Shown: positions 26,068-33,517 of the stretch, one piece after another
Position numbering within the stretch: position 1 is the first letter of the stretch
Layout of the letters: every line of letters begins with the position of its first letter
Assembly (NCBI RefSeq): GCF_014773365.1
Contig: NZ_JACWUN010000007.1
Location: 103,273 to 167,272 of the forward strand
Direction of reading: 5' to 3'
Length of the DNA: 64,000 nucleotides
DNA from: Pelovirga terrestris
GTDB taxonomy: Bacteria; Desulfobacterota; Desulfuromonadia; Desulfuromonadales; Geopsychrobacteraceae
Notes under the pieces: model-generated
Told to the model about the DNA's origin: nothing
Seen by the model: only the letters and a program-made list of their open reading frames with translations
The model's database searches: none
Translations under genes and position numbers: made by a program

Positions 26068-26652
26068 ATGAAAACCAGAACTACTTCAAAAGACTACCCT
26101 ATCGTTTGTGTCGGCGGCTCAGCTGGTGGCCTTGATGCGTACATCCGTTTATTAAAGCATCTGCCGGCCGATATGGGCGTTGCCATTGTCATCGTCAATC
26201 ACCTAAGAAGCGTCGCCACCCGTCTTCACCAGATTCTGCCGCGCTACACCACGATGCCGGTGGAGCTGATCACAGAAAAGCTGGACATCGAACCCAACCA
26301 TGTATTCGTCATCCCGGAAAAACGGGATTTACACGTTCTTAATGGAGAATTTCGGCTCACGTCAATATCAAAGCCGAGGGGATGGCCCGACGTGATTACC
26401 GTTTTTATGCGCTCCTTGACCCGGAACTGGGATGGCAAACTGATTGCCGTCATTGTCTCCGGCCTTGATGGCGATGGAGCCGCAGCCTTGCCCGGCATCA
26501 AAGAGGTCGGCGGCATTACCTTTGCGCAGAAACCTGACACTGCCAGAGAACCGGATATGCCTGAGAGCGCAATCGCCAGCGGATATATCGATTTCATCCT
26601 TTCCCCTAAGGATATCGCCAACGAAATTGTCCGTATTGCCCATCAAGAGTGA
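26068..26652 (+). CDS. Stand-alone CheB-type methylesterase domain
   Basis: A 194-residue protein consisting only of a CheB catalytic domain. The triad is complete: S18 in CVGGSAGG, H45 in VNHLRS and D136 in SGLDGDG. There is no receiver domain and no chemotaxis gene next to it. It differs from the fused CheB domain at 3893, with N instead of Q before the active His and a shorter C-terminus. Similar lone CheB proteins are often neighbours of stress genes; the substrate is unknown. The start follows GGAGTAGAGG. The gene ends just before a convergent radical SAM gene. Confidence 0.85.
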   Translation: MKTRTTSKDYPIVCVGGSAGGLDAYIRLLKHLPADMGVAIVIVNHLRSVATRLHQILPRYTTMPVELITEKLDIEPNHVFVIPEKRDLHVLNGEFRLTSISKPRGWPDVITVFMRSLTRNWDGKLIAVIVSGLDGDGAAALPGIKEVGGITFAQKPDTAREPDMPESAIASGYIDFILSPKDIANEIVRIAHQE

Positions 26653-26720
26653 AGGACGTGCTTTTATTGGCAATCTCGATAAGGGTGTGTTGACGTTCAT
26701 GCTAAAGGACTAAACCGGCA

Positions 26721-28148
26721 TCAGATATCCATACCCATCATCCTCAACACGCGCCTGATGGTGCCGGTATGCTTCCACAGCGGGGGGCGCAGGCCGAGGG
26801 CGTGGCTGATGCGGTGGATTTTCGGTAGCAAGGGGTGACCCATAGCAGCCATGTTGATGAAGTTCATCTGCCTGCTCATGGCCTTTTTCAGTTCCCGATC
26901 CAGCCACTGGGCATCCACCTCCGGTGAGAGATAGAAGCGTGGCGCTAACAACTCCTGCGCCGGGAGTGAGAGCAGCCCCTGGGTTCGGGCGATAGTCTCC
27001 AGTTCTGTTCCAGGGTAGATGCGCAGGCCGACATTGAAGAAGGCCACGTCCTTGGGACGGATATGTCTTGTGGCAAACTGCAACGTTTCCCGGACCGTTT
27101 CCGGCGTCTCCCCCGGTCCCCCGAAGAGGAAGACCCAGGCACAGGGGATGCGGTGCCGAGCCACCACGGCGGCAGCATGATGCACATCGCGACTGCTGAA
27201 CCCTTTGCGCAACCCCTGCAGCACCGGGTCGGAAGCGCTCTCCAGGGTAATGCCCATGCCGACAAAGCCGGCCTGCTCCATCGCCGTCAACAACCCATCG
27301 TCAAAATCACGAGGATTCATCTCCAGACATTGAAGCCGGGCCCCATGCCTGACCTGGGACAAAGCAGAACAGATCGCCATGGCATGCTCCAGCGGCGCAT
27401 TGAACACACTGTCGACAATCTCGATATCGCGTAGCCCGGCGGTTGCAAAACCCACGATGGCAGCAACGATACTGGCGGGGTCCTTCAAACGACAGCTGCT
27501 CCCCTCGATTTTCGGGTAGGTGCAGTAAACGCAGTTGTACTGACAACCGATCTTGGTCTGGATCGGGACGGTGGCCATCTGCGCGCGATAGCACGGGATA
27601 TTCAGCCAACGCCGATAGTCCGGCGCCGGGCAGAGGGTCGAAAACCCCGCCGTAAGGAAACGGTTCAAGCGAAACGTGCCCTGTTCGATCCAGGCGATAC
27701 CGGGCAGATCGGCAAAATCTTCTTTGCGCGAGAGGCGGTCAAGGAGTTGAGGAAAGACCAGCTCACCGTCGCCGATCACCGCGATGCAATCCGGCACCAG
27801 GCGCAGGATCTGCTCAGGCATGATCCCGAGCGCTGCCCCTCCGAGGATGATGGGGACACCGGTTGTGCTGCGAACCCTCTGGACGATACTCGGCAGGCCG
27901 TCGATGAAGAACTGCGGGTTGCGCATGTCCACATTGTCGATATTGCGGACCGAAAGTGCCACAACATCGGGCTGTAGGCGGGCCAATTCAGCCTGGATAT
28001 CCGCCGCAGGATCGCTGCTGAACATCAGGTCCAGCACAAAAACGGTATGTCCCGCTTGCTCCGCAGCCTGAGCAACGATGCAGGCACCGATCGGCATCAC
28101 GGGCACGGGCAGATTATTACGGTTGGTACTGATCAGCAGGATGTTCAT
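26721..28148 (-). CDS. B12-binding-domain radical SAM protein
   Basis: A 475-residue enzyme. The N-terminal ~150 residues form a Rossmann-like cobalamin-binding-type domain (MNILLISTNRNNLPVPVMPI, GEL-x-FPQLLDRL). The radical SAM core follows, with its CX3CX2C cluster in KIGCQYNCVYCTYPK near residues 200-207, then EIVDSVFNAPLEHA and MGITLESASDPVL. The C-terminal ~90 residues are helical. Such proteins methylate or rearrange unreactive carbons in lipids and natural products; the substrate here is unknown. It lies 95 bp downstream of a methyltransferase gene on the same strand, and the pair may form one pathway. Confidence 0.87.
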   Translation of the reverse strand: MNILLISTNRNNLPVPVMPIGACIVAQAAEQAGHTVFVLDLMFSSDPAADIQAELARLQPDVVALSVRNIDNVDMRNPQFFIDGLPSIVQRVRSTTGVPIILGGAALGIMPEQILRLVPDCIAVIGDGELVFPQLLDRLSRKEDFADLPGIAWIEQGTFRLNRFLTAGFSTLCPAPDYRRWLNIPCYRAQMATVPIQTKIGCQYNCVYCTYPKIEGSSCRLKDPASIVAAIVGFATAGLRDIEIVDSVFNAPLEHAMAICSALSQVRHGARLQCLEMNPRDFDDGLLTAMEQAGFVGMGITLESASDPVLQGLRKGFSSRDVHHAAAVVARHRIPCAWVFLFGGPGETPETVRETLQFATRHIRPKDVAFFNVGLRIYPGTELETIARTQGLLSLPAQELLAPRFYLSPEVDAQWLDRELKKAMSRQMNFINMAAMGHPLLPKIHRISHALGLRPPLWKHTGTIRRVLRMMGMDI

Positions 28149-28243
28149 AGGTTGGGAATCATATACCGCATTTTTGCTGCGTTCAACGACAACCCCTGTG
28201 GCTGCCGGGGTGAAAGGATATTCGGCTGACTCATGGGTCGCCC

Positions 28244-28990
28244 CTACCGCAGCGGGGGTTCCCGGGTTGAATAAGCCAGCACCAGCCGAGCCGGACAGGT
28301 CGCAATGACCTTGATCGAACGGTCAGGGAAATTCTGTTGCAGAAAGCTCTGGAGTTCTTCCGGCAGGAACGCCCTCCTGATGGACAGCCGCCCATCATAG
28401 AAATGATAACTTCCCCGAGTCAACAGTGCACTGAAAAGCGTAAAACCCAAATAGGCCCAACGCGACCGTTTGAGATCATTCATCACAAAGGCAATCCGCG
28501 TCCGGGGCAGGATACTGTCCAGGAACGCTTTGATCTCGTGCCAGCCCAGGTGATGCAGGAGGTGGTTGGAAAACACAAAATCAAAGGCCTCCAGGCAGTG
28601 CAACGCGCGCGCATCACCTTCGACGATACTGATTTCGGGATAATCGCGAATGGCCTGGTAGGCAAGAGAGAGTGACTTTCTGTCATTGTCGAGCGCCGTG
28701 ATCTTAAGCTTCAACCCCCTTCGCCGCGCTTCGCAGGCAGCCCAGATTGACATATCGCAACCGCCGGCACCGACATCCAGCAGGGTATATTCAGATTCCG
28801 GATTCTGCGACATGATCCGGAAAAAATGTTCACGCATCAATCTCCTGCTCCCGCTGAGCAGATAGTTGATGGTTTTGAATTGCCGGATGGTCCTTCCTAT
28901 CCGTTCCATATCGGCGTCAGCTAGTTCCAGCCGTTCTTTGTCGGAGGTATTTCTTTTGCTTAGGTCGGGAAAGAAATAGTCTCTCATCAT
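28244..28990 (-). CDS. Class I SAM-dependent methyltransferase
   Basis: A 248-residue soluble protein with the SAM-binding motif I YTLLDVGAGGCDMSIWAA (around residue 68-85), an acidic motif II ITALDNDRKSL, and SIVEGDARAL, FDFVFSNHLLHHLGWHEI for motifs III-IV. The first 60 residues are charged, with DADMERIGRTIRQFKTINYL. The layout resembles methyltransferases that act on phenolic lipids or polyketides (LLHHL motif), but no partner synthase is present, so the substrate is open. Probably co-transcribed with the radical SAM gene that follows it. Confidence 0.85.
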   Translation of the reverse strand: MMRDYFFPDLSKRNTSDKERLELADADMERIGRTIRQFKTINYLLSGSRRLMREHFFRIMSQNPESEYTLLDVGAGGCDMSIWAACEARRRGLKLKITALDNDRKSLSLAYQAIRDYPEISIVEGDARALHCLEAFDFVFSNHLLHHLGWHEIKAFLDSILPRTRIAFVMNDLKRSRWAYLGFTLFSALLTRGSYHFYDGRLSIRRAFLPEELQSFLQQNFPDRSIKVIATCPARLVLAYSTREPPLR

Positions 28991-29239
28991 TAAGCCTCAA
29001 CTAAGGGTTGTCGGAAACTCTACCATATTTTGGTCCTCATATTCAGGTCCGGGAAACCTTCGGTTTGACGCCGTCAGACTAAAGAAGACGGCAGGTGGAA
29101 TGACGGTGCTCCCGGCAGCCGAATTGATTGTGTTGTTGTTTCAACTGAAAGCTTTGGGCGGTAATTTTATTTGGTAGTGGACCTGTTATAGTTGTTGTGT
29201 GACGGCATACTCGCTGAAAGACTCCAGGGAGGACCAAGC

Positions 29240-30538
29240 ATGTGGGATTACTTGAGTTTCATCATCAAACACCTGCGTGAGCGCTTATGGATCAAGCCGC
29301 TCATCGTCTGTGTACTATCCATTGGGGCCGTTTTACTTGCCAACCTTATTGACCTGACCGAACTTGGCCGCTCGTTGCCGGAGATCACGAAAGAATCAAC
29401 CGAAGCCTTGCTTAAGATCATGGCGTCGAGCATGCTGGTAATGGCCACGTTCGCCGTGGCTTCAATGGTGGCCGCTTATGGGGCAGCAAGCCGCTCTGCA
29501 ACTCCGCGCTCTTTTCCACTGATTATCGCCGATGACCTCTCGCAGAATGCCCTCTCAGCGTTCATCGGCGCGTTTATCTACAGCGTGGTCGCTCTCGTTG
29601 CGCTAATGAACGGGTTTTATGGCGGAAAAGGAAGCCTTTTTATCCTGTTCTCCCTGACAATCATTGCGCTCACAGTCATCATTATTACATTCATCCGCTG
29701 GGTCGATAATATCGCCCGTCTCGGTCGGGTGGAACATTCCATCGACAAGGTGGAAGCAACAACCGCTGCAGCGATTCTGATGCGCCAATCTGCTCCGCGC
29801 CTCGGGGGCGTCGCGGTGGAGGGTCCCCCGGATGGAGGTCAGGCGGTCTTCGGAAACGCCATCGGTTACGTCCAGCGGGTTGATACCAAGAAGCTGCAGG
29901 CACGCGCGGTTGAGTTACAACTGAAAATTGTTGTGGCGGCGCTACCCGGCACCTTTTGCACGCCAACACGACCGGTTGCATGGGTCATCCAGCAAGGGCC
30001 GGGCAAGGTTTCCGACGAAGACGCCGGCATCATCGCTGATACATTCGTGATTGGCAGGTCGAGGGTCTTTGAACAGGATCCACGCTTCGGACTGCTGGTT
30101 CTTTCGGAAATCGCCAGTCGCGCGCTTTCACCTGCGGTTAACGATCCCGGTACCGCTATCATTGTCACAGGCACTTTTGTCCGTCTGTTCGTTCTGTGGG
30201 ACGAGTGTGATAAGTTGGAAGGGTCTACCAAGGTCCTTTTCGATCGCATTGCGGTGCCGGAATTGTCCATGGTCGACATGTTTGATGATGCTTTTACCGC
30301 AATCGCCCGCGATGGCGCGGCCGTGGTCGAAGTGGTAGTACGGTTGCTCAAGGCCCTCGAAGCACTTGCCGTGATCGATAACCGTGCGCTACGCGACAAT
30401 GCCCTGCGACACGCCCGTCTCCTTCTGGTTCGCGCCGAGCTATCACTGCAGGCTCCCGACGATCTCAGAAGGGTACGAGAGGCGGCCGGGTTTGCCGTGC
30501 AGCCTTCAGTGAAGTGGATATCCAGAACATCAAAGTAA
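29240..30538 (+). CDS. DUF2254 family membrane protein
   Basis: A 432-residue inner-membrane protein. It starts MWDYLSFIIKHLRERLWIKP and has four helices (about residues 18-40, 60-85, 110-130 and 138-160). A large soluble domain follows, with GYVQRVDTKKL, DTFVIGRSRVFEQDPRFGLL and SEIASRALSPAVNDPGTAI, the signature of DUF2254. Function unknown; the family is often found in stress or envelope islands. GGAGG lies nine bases before the ATG at 29240; an upstream ATG at 29192 has no ribosome site. TGACG-type half-sites occur upstream (29066, 29101, 29200), but I found no matching sigma-54 promoter. Confidence 0.87.
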   Translation: MWDYLSFIIKHLRERLWIKPLIVCVLSIGAVLLANLIDLTELGRSLPEITKESTEALLKIMASSMLVMATFAVASMVAAYGAASRSATPRSFPLIIADDLSQNALSAFIGAFIYSVVALVALMNGFYGGKGSLFILFSLTIIALTVIIITFIRWVDNIARLGRVEHSIDKVEATTAAAILMRQSAPRLGGVAVEGPPDGGQAVFGNAIGYVQRVDTKKLQARAVELQLKIVVAALPGTFCTPTRPVAWVIQQGPGKVSDEDAGIIADTFVIGRSRVFEQDPRFGLLVLSEIASRALSPAVNDPGTAIIVTGTFVRLFVLWDECDKLEGSTKVLFDRIAVPELSMVDMFDDAFTAIARDGAAVVEVVVRLLKALEALAVIDNRALRDNALRHARLLLVRAELSLQAPDDLRRVREAAGFAVQPSVKWISRTSK

Positions 30539-30574
30539 CACAGGAGTAACTCTTCGCCAGGGTACATCCTTAAC

Positions 30575-30590
30575 CCGCCACATATGACAG
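30575..30590 (+). promoter_or_regulatory. Candidate activator-binding dyad
   Basis: CCGCCA-cata-TGACAG, with half-sites identical to those at 25165 and placed 119 bp upstream of the promoter at 30694. A TGACGG half-site follows at 30603, and another at 30616. Confidence 0.65.
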
Positions 30591-30693
30591 TTGCACCAAG
30601 TTTGACGGGTGGCCCTGACGGCTACCATCGCACCGACACCTCCAACCGGCACGTTACCCTTAATAATCAGCAGGTTCCTTCGCCGGTCCCCGG

Positions 30694-30708
30694 CGGCATG
30701 CTTATTGC
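30694..30708 (+). promoter_or_regulatory. Sigma-54-type promoter of the DUF4398-OmpA unit
   Basis: CGGCATG-ctta-TTGC with exact -24/-12 spacing. Expected start near 30720, leaving a 77-nt leader to the ATG at 30797. Confidence 0.65.
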
Positions 30709-30796
30709 CATTCAATAAGACAGACAATTGTGTGCGCACGAGACGTTTTTCCATTTGGAAACACTCAAAAACGCAAATGAAACAGGAGAAGAGATA

Positions 30797-31168
30797 ATGA
30801 GAATGAAAACCTTGAGATTGATTAAGGCGTGTCTGGTCACGTTGTTCATTGTTGTTCTGGCCGGCTGTGCTGTCCAGGTACCTGCCCCGGAAAAGGAGGT
30901 TACCCTGGCTACCCAGTCGATCGTCCAGGCGGAAAGCTCCGGCGCTGTTGAGTTCGCCCCGCTGGAGCTTCAAGCGGCTCGGGACAAACTGAATCAGGCC
31001 AAACTTGCCATGGACAAAAAAGAGCATGTTGTCGCCCGCAGGCTGGCCGATGAAGCCATGGTCGATGCGAACCTGGCAGAGGCCAAAGCGCGTTCGGCCA
31101 AGTCACAAAAGGTCGTAGAGGAATTAAAGGAAAGCATCCGAATTTTACAACAAGAGATGAACCGTTAG
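30797..31168 (+). CDS. DUF4398 lipoprotein
   Basis: A 123-residue predicted lipoprotein with a lipobox VVLAGCAV (Cys about residue 24). The mature part is a long helix in DUF4398 style: APLELQAARDKLNQAKLAMD, then VVARRLADEAMVDANLAEAK and an EELKESIRILQQEMNR coiled coil. It likely sits in the outer membrane facing the periplasm. It is the first gene of a unit with a related OmpA-type lipoprotein. AGGAGA precedes the ATG at 30797; the 23-codon extension from 30728 lacks a signal peptide and starts inside the predicted leader. Confidence 0.85.
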   Translation: MRMKTLRLIKACLVTLFIVVLAGCAVQVPAPEKEVTLATQSIVQAESSGAVEFAPLELQAARDKLNQAKLAMDKKEHVVARRLADEAMVDANLAEAKARSAKSQKVVEELKESIRILQQEMNR

Positions 31169-31211
31169 ACCAGTACCTGATTTATTGCCACTTATTTTAA
31201 AGGAGAACACC

Positions 31212-32204
31212 ATGAAGTTATTTTCATCGCCCTTGATGCTGCTGCTCGGGGTGCCTGTCGTTAGTATGCTGATGTTTGGTTGCAGCACGACTGTGCCGGA
31301 AAACGCCTTACTTGAACAAGCCCGATCAGCGTTTGCTCAAGCCCAGAGCGACCCTGATGTACAGAAGAATGCGTCACTTGAGCTGCAAAAAGCAAAAATA
31401 GACCTGGATCAGGCGGTCCAGGCGCTGGCAGAGGGAGCCGAAACGCCGAAAGTCGAACACTTCGCCTATCTAGCCAAGCAACGTACCGCCATCGCCCGTG
31501 AAGTCACCAATGTAAAACTGGCGGAGCAGGCACTGGATGCGGCCAGCGCAGAGCGCAACGCCGTCCTGTTACAAGCCCGCACCCGGGAAGCGGAGCAGGC
31601 ACAGAAACTGGCCGAAGCAGAAAAAAAGAAAGCCATGACCGCCGCTGAACAGGCCGATTCTGCCCGTATGCAGGCTATCGCCGCTCGTGAGCAAGCCGAC
31701 GCATCACGTCTGCAGGTTGGAGCGATGTCCGCCGAAGCGGAAAAAACCAGGGCAGAAGCGTTGGTGTCCGCCGAACAGCGAAAAAAACTGGAGGCACAAA
31801 TCGCTGAGCTCGAGGCCAAAAAATCGGAACGAGGCCTGGTCATCACTCTGGGTGATGTTCTGTTCGACATCAATAAAAGCGAGCTGCGTTCAGGAACCCA
31901 GTACACCATCGACAAACTCGCTGCCTTTCTGGCCGAATACCCGAAACGCAATGTCTTGATCGAAGGGTTTACCGATAGTACCGGCACCGCTGAATACAAC
32001 AAAGGTCTCTCCGAACGACGTGCTGATGCGGTACGCAATGCCCTCACAACCCGAGGTGTTGATTCACGTCGGCTCAAGATCCGCGGTTATGGCATTGATT
32101 TTCCTGTTGCCGGCAACGAATCGGCCGCAGGACGGCAGCGTAACCGGCGGGTTGAGGTCATCATTTCGGATGAAGATGGACACATCCTCGAACGAAAATA
32201 CTAA
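31212..32204 (+). CDS. OmpA-family lipoprotein with DUF4398 region
   Basis: A 330-residue envelope protein. The signal ends in the lipobox LMFGCST. Residues ~25-110 are DUF4398-like (LELQKAKIDLDQAVQALAEG), and ~110-215 are an alanine/glutamate/lysine-rich coiled coil (AEAEKKKAMTAAEQADSARM). The C-terminal OmpA domain (~220-325) binds peptidoglycan, with GDVLFDINKSELRSG, LIEGFTDSTGTAEYNKGLSE and the arginine motif RRNRRVEV-type end (QRNRRVEVIIS). It should tether the outer membrane to the cell wall. The ATG at 31212 has AAGGAGA upstream, so the nine-codon extension is dropped. Confidence 0.92.
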   Translation: MKLFSSPLMLLLGVPVVSMLMFGCSTTVPENALLEQARSAFAQAQSDPDVQKNASLELQKAKIDLDQAVQALAEGAETPKVEHFAYLAKQRTAIAREVTNVKLAEQALDAASAERNAVLLQARTREAEQAQKLAEAEKKKAMTAAEQADSARMQAIAAREQADASRLQVGAMSAEAEKTRAEALVSAEQRKKLEAQIAELEAKKSERGLVITLGDVLFDINKSELRSGTQYTIDKLAAFLAEYPKRNVLIEGFTDSTGTAEYNKGLSERRADAVRNALTTRGVDSRRLKIRGYGIDFPVAGNESAAGRQRNRRVEVIISDEDGHILERKY

Positions 32205-32227
32205 AGCAACCGAAGGGGTTGATCGCC

Positions 32228-32392
32228 ATGAAATGTTACCAAACCGGCAAGGTCGAATTCAAACCTTTTGGCTGGTGTGAAATGAACAAGAATCAACCAC
32301 TGATCCGCCGGGGCAGAATGCCGGATCCCGCTTCGGACACCTACTGTTTCCGGACGGAAGCCAATCAGGTTCGACATAGGGAGAGCACATGA
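32228..32392 (+). CDS. Possible small cysteine-containing protein
   Basis: A 54-codon frame, MKCYQTGKVEFKPFGWCEMN ... DTYCFRTEANQVRHREST, with three cysteines. Its stop overlaps the CsbD start as ATGA, which favours a real, coupled gene. The ribosome site (GGGG about ten bases upstream) is weak, and I recognise no family. It could also be a leader frame without a stable product. Confidence 0.4.
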   Translation: MKCYQTGKVEFKPFGWCEMNKNQPLIRRGRMPDPASDTYCFRTEANQVRHREST

Positions 32393-32583
32393 AGTCAGGC
32401 AACAGGGATCAACTGGAAGGCATGTTACACGAGATGAGGGGCAGGATCAGGGAGGCGATCGGAAAAATTACCCACAATCCCGAACTCATGTCCGCGGGCA
32501 AATCGGAGCATATCATCGGCCGGATACAAGGAAATATCGGGCAGATCAATGCCATGTTGCTTCCGGGATACAAGGAACAATAA
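32389..32583 (+). CDS. CsbD family stress protein (second copy)
   Basis: A 64-residue helical protein, MKSGNRDQLEGMLHEMRGRI ... LMSAGKSEHIIGRIQGNIGQ. It shares the MKSGNRD start and the E-G-x-x-HE-x-x-G-x-x-x-E pattern with the CsbD protein at 11276 but is more divergent in the second half. GGGAGAG precedes the ATG. The gene lies inside the DUF4398-OmpA-CsbD-DUF3185 run, all on one strand with short gaps. Confidence 0.8.
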   Translation: MKSGNRDQLEGMLHEMRGRIREAIGKITHNPELMSAGKSEHIIGRIQGNIGQINAMLLPGYKEQ

Positions 32584-32597
32584 GGAGAAGGTTACAC

Positions 32598-32819
32598 ATG
32601 AAAACACCTGTTTTATTAGGAATCATTCTCATTGTCATCGCAGTTGTTGCTTTTGCTTATCAGGGCATCAGCTATACATCCAGAGAAAAAGTGATTGATC
32701 TCGGGCCACTGCAAATGTCCGCGGATCGGACAAGAACAATACCTTTACCCCCGATTGTCGGAGGGGTAGCACTTGTAGGTGGCATTATATTGCTGGTTGT
32801 CGGCAATAAAAAAAGCTGA
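32598..32819 (+). CDS. DUF3185 family membrane protein
   Basis: A 73-residue protein with two transmembrane helices (LLGIILIVIAVVAFAYQGIS and VGGVALVGGIILLVVGNKKS) flanking a short loop, YTSREKVIDLGPLQMSADRT, characteristic of DUF3185. Function unknown. AAGGAGA precedes the ATG, 14 bases after the CsbD stop, consistent with one operon. Confidence 0.85.
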   Translation: MKTPVLLGIILIVIAVVAFAYQGISYTSREKVIDLGPLQMSADRTRTIPLPPIVGGVALVGGIILLVVGNKKS

Positions 32820-32929
32820 AAAACGGTTGCGGTTCCCGGCACCACATCTGTACGTCAGCAAGGCCATTTTTTTTAGCTTTTCGCATAACAACTCAACAGT
32901 GGCGATAAAAAGCCAGAAAGGAAAATCTC

Positions 32930-33079
32930 ATGCTATGGACCATAGCCGTCATCATGATCGTACTTTGGCTTCTGGGACTGGTGAGCAGTTACACCATGGG
33001 GGGATTTATCCACATCCTGCTGGTCGTTGCCCTGATCCTCGTGGTGCTCAATGTCATTCAGGGCAGAGGTCGTATTTAA
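32930..33079 (+). CDS. lmo0937-type small membrane protein
   Basis: A 49-residue peptide, MLWTIAVIMIVLWLLGLVSS then YTMGGFIHILLVVALILVVL and NVIQGRGRI. The WLLGLV-x-SYTMGGFIHILLV core is the signature of the lmo0937/DUF5670 family, found widely in stress islands together with CsbD and DUF3309. AAAGGAAA precedes the ATG. About 110 bp separate it from the DUF3185 gene. Confidence 0.88.
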   Translation: MLWTIAVIMIVLWLLGLVSSYTMGGFIHILLVVALILVVLNVIQGRGRI

Positions 33080-33202
33080 GTTTCCGGTGAACACTATCCA
33101 GCAAGCTCAGCTCGACTGAAGCGGTCGAACTGTTCCCTGAAAAACTGTTTCACCTCGCCCCTTTTGGGGGGCAATAACATTCAACCACAAAGGAGAAATA
33201 TC

Positions 33203-33517
33203 ATGTTTAAACCGCTGCAATTAATGAAGTTTCTGGTTCTATTAGTGATGACAATTGCATTCATGGGTTGTGCCTCTACGGCAAAACAGTCAAGCCCTGG
33301 AGATTATGTCGACGACACAGTCATTACGACCAAGGTCAAAACAGCCATTTTTGATGATCCGGACCTGAAAGTGATGCAGATCAGCGTCGAGACCCGCAAG
33401 GGTGTCGTCCAGTTGAGCGGCTTCGTCGACTCCAAGCGGAATATCAGCAGGGCGGGAGAAGTAGCAGGTAGCGTTCCCGGGGTTAAAAGTGTGAAGAACG
33501 ATCTGATTGTAAAATGA
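33203..33517 (+). CDS. Single-BON-domain lipoprotein
   Basis: A 104-residue lipoprotein. The signal FLVLLVMTIAFMGCAST supplies the lipobox, and one BON domain follows (DDTVITTKVKTAIFDDPDLK, KGVVQLSGFVDSKRNISRAG, VPGVKSVKNDLIVK). It is OsmY/DolP-like and probably works at the outer or inner membrane surface under envelope stress. AAGGAGA precedes the ATG at 33203. Its TGA stop overlaps the ATG of the next radical SAM gene, suggesting that gene is translated from the same message. Confidence 0.88.
   Translation: MFKPLQLMKFLVLLVMTIAFMGCASTAKQSSPGDYVDDTVITTKVKTAIFDDPDLKVMQISVETRKGVVQLSGFVDSKRNISRAGEVAGSVPGVKSVKNDLIVK

Noticed and set aside
29066..29205. TGACG half-sites (including the palindrome TGACGCCGTCA) before DUF2254 as part of the sigma-54 regulon
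   Set aside because: No dyad of the CYRYCA-N4-YGRCRG form and no -24/-12 promoter between them and the gene; the nearest candidate, CGGCAGC-cgaa-TTGA, lacks the -12 GC.
32774..32795. TGGCATT...TTGC ahead of the lmo0937-type gene
   Set aside because: Spacing is one base short and the site lies within the DUF3185 coding sequence.
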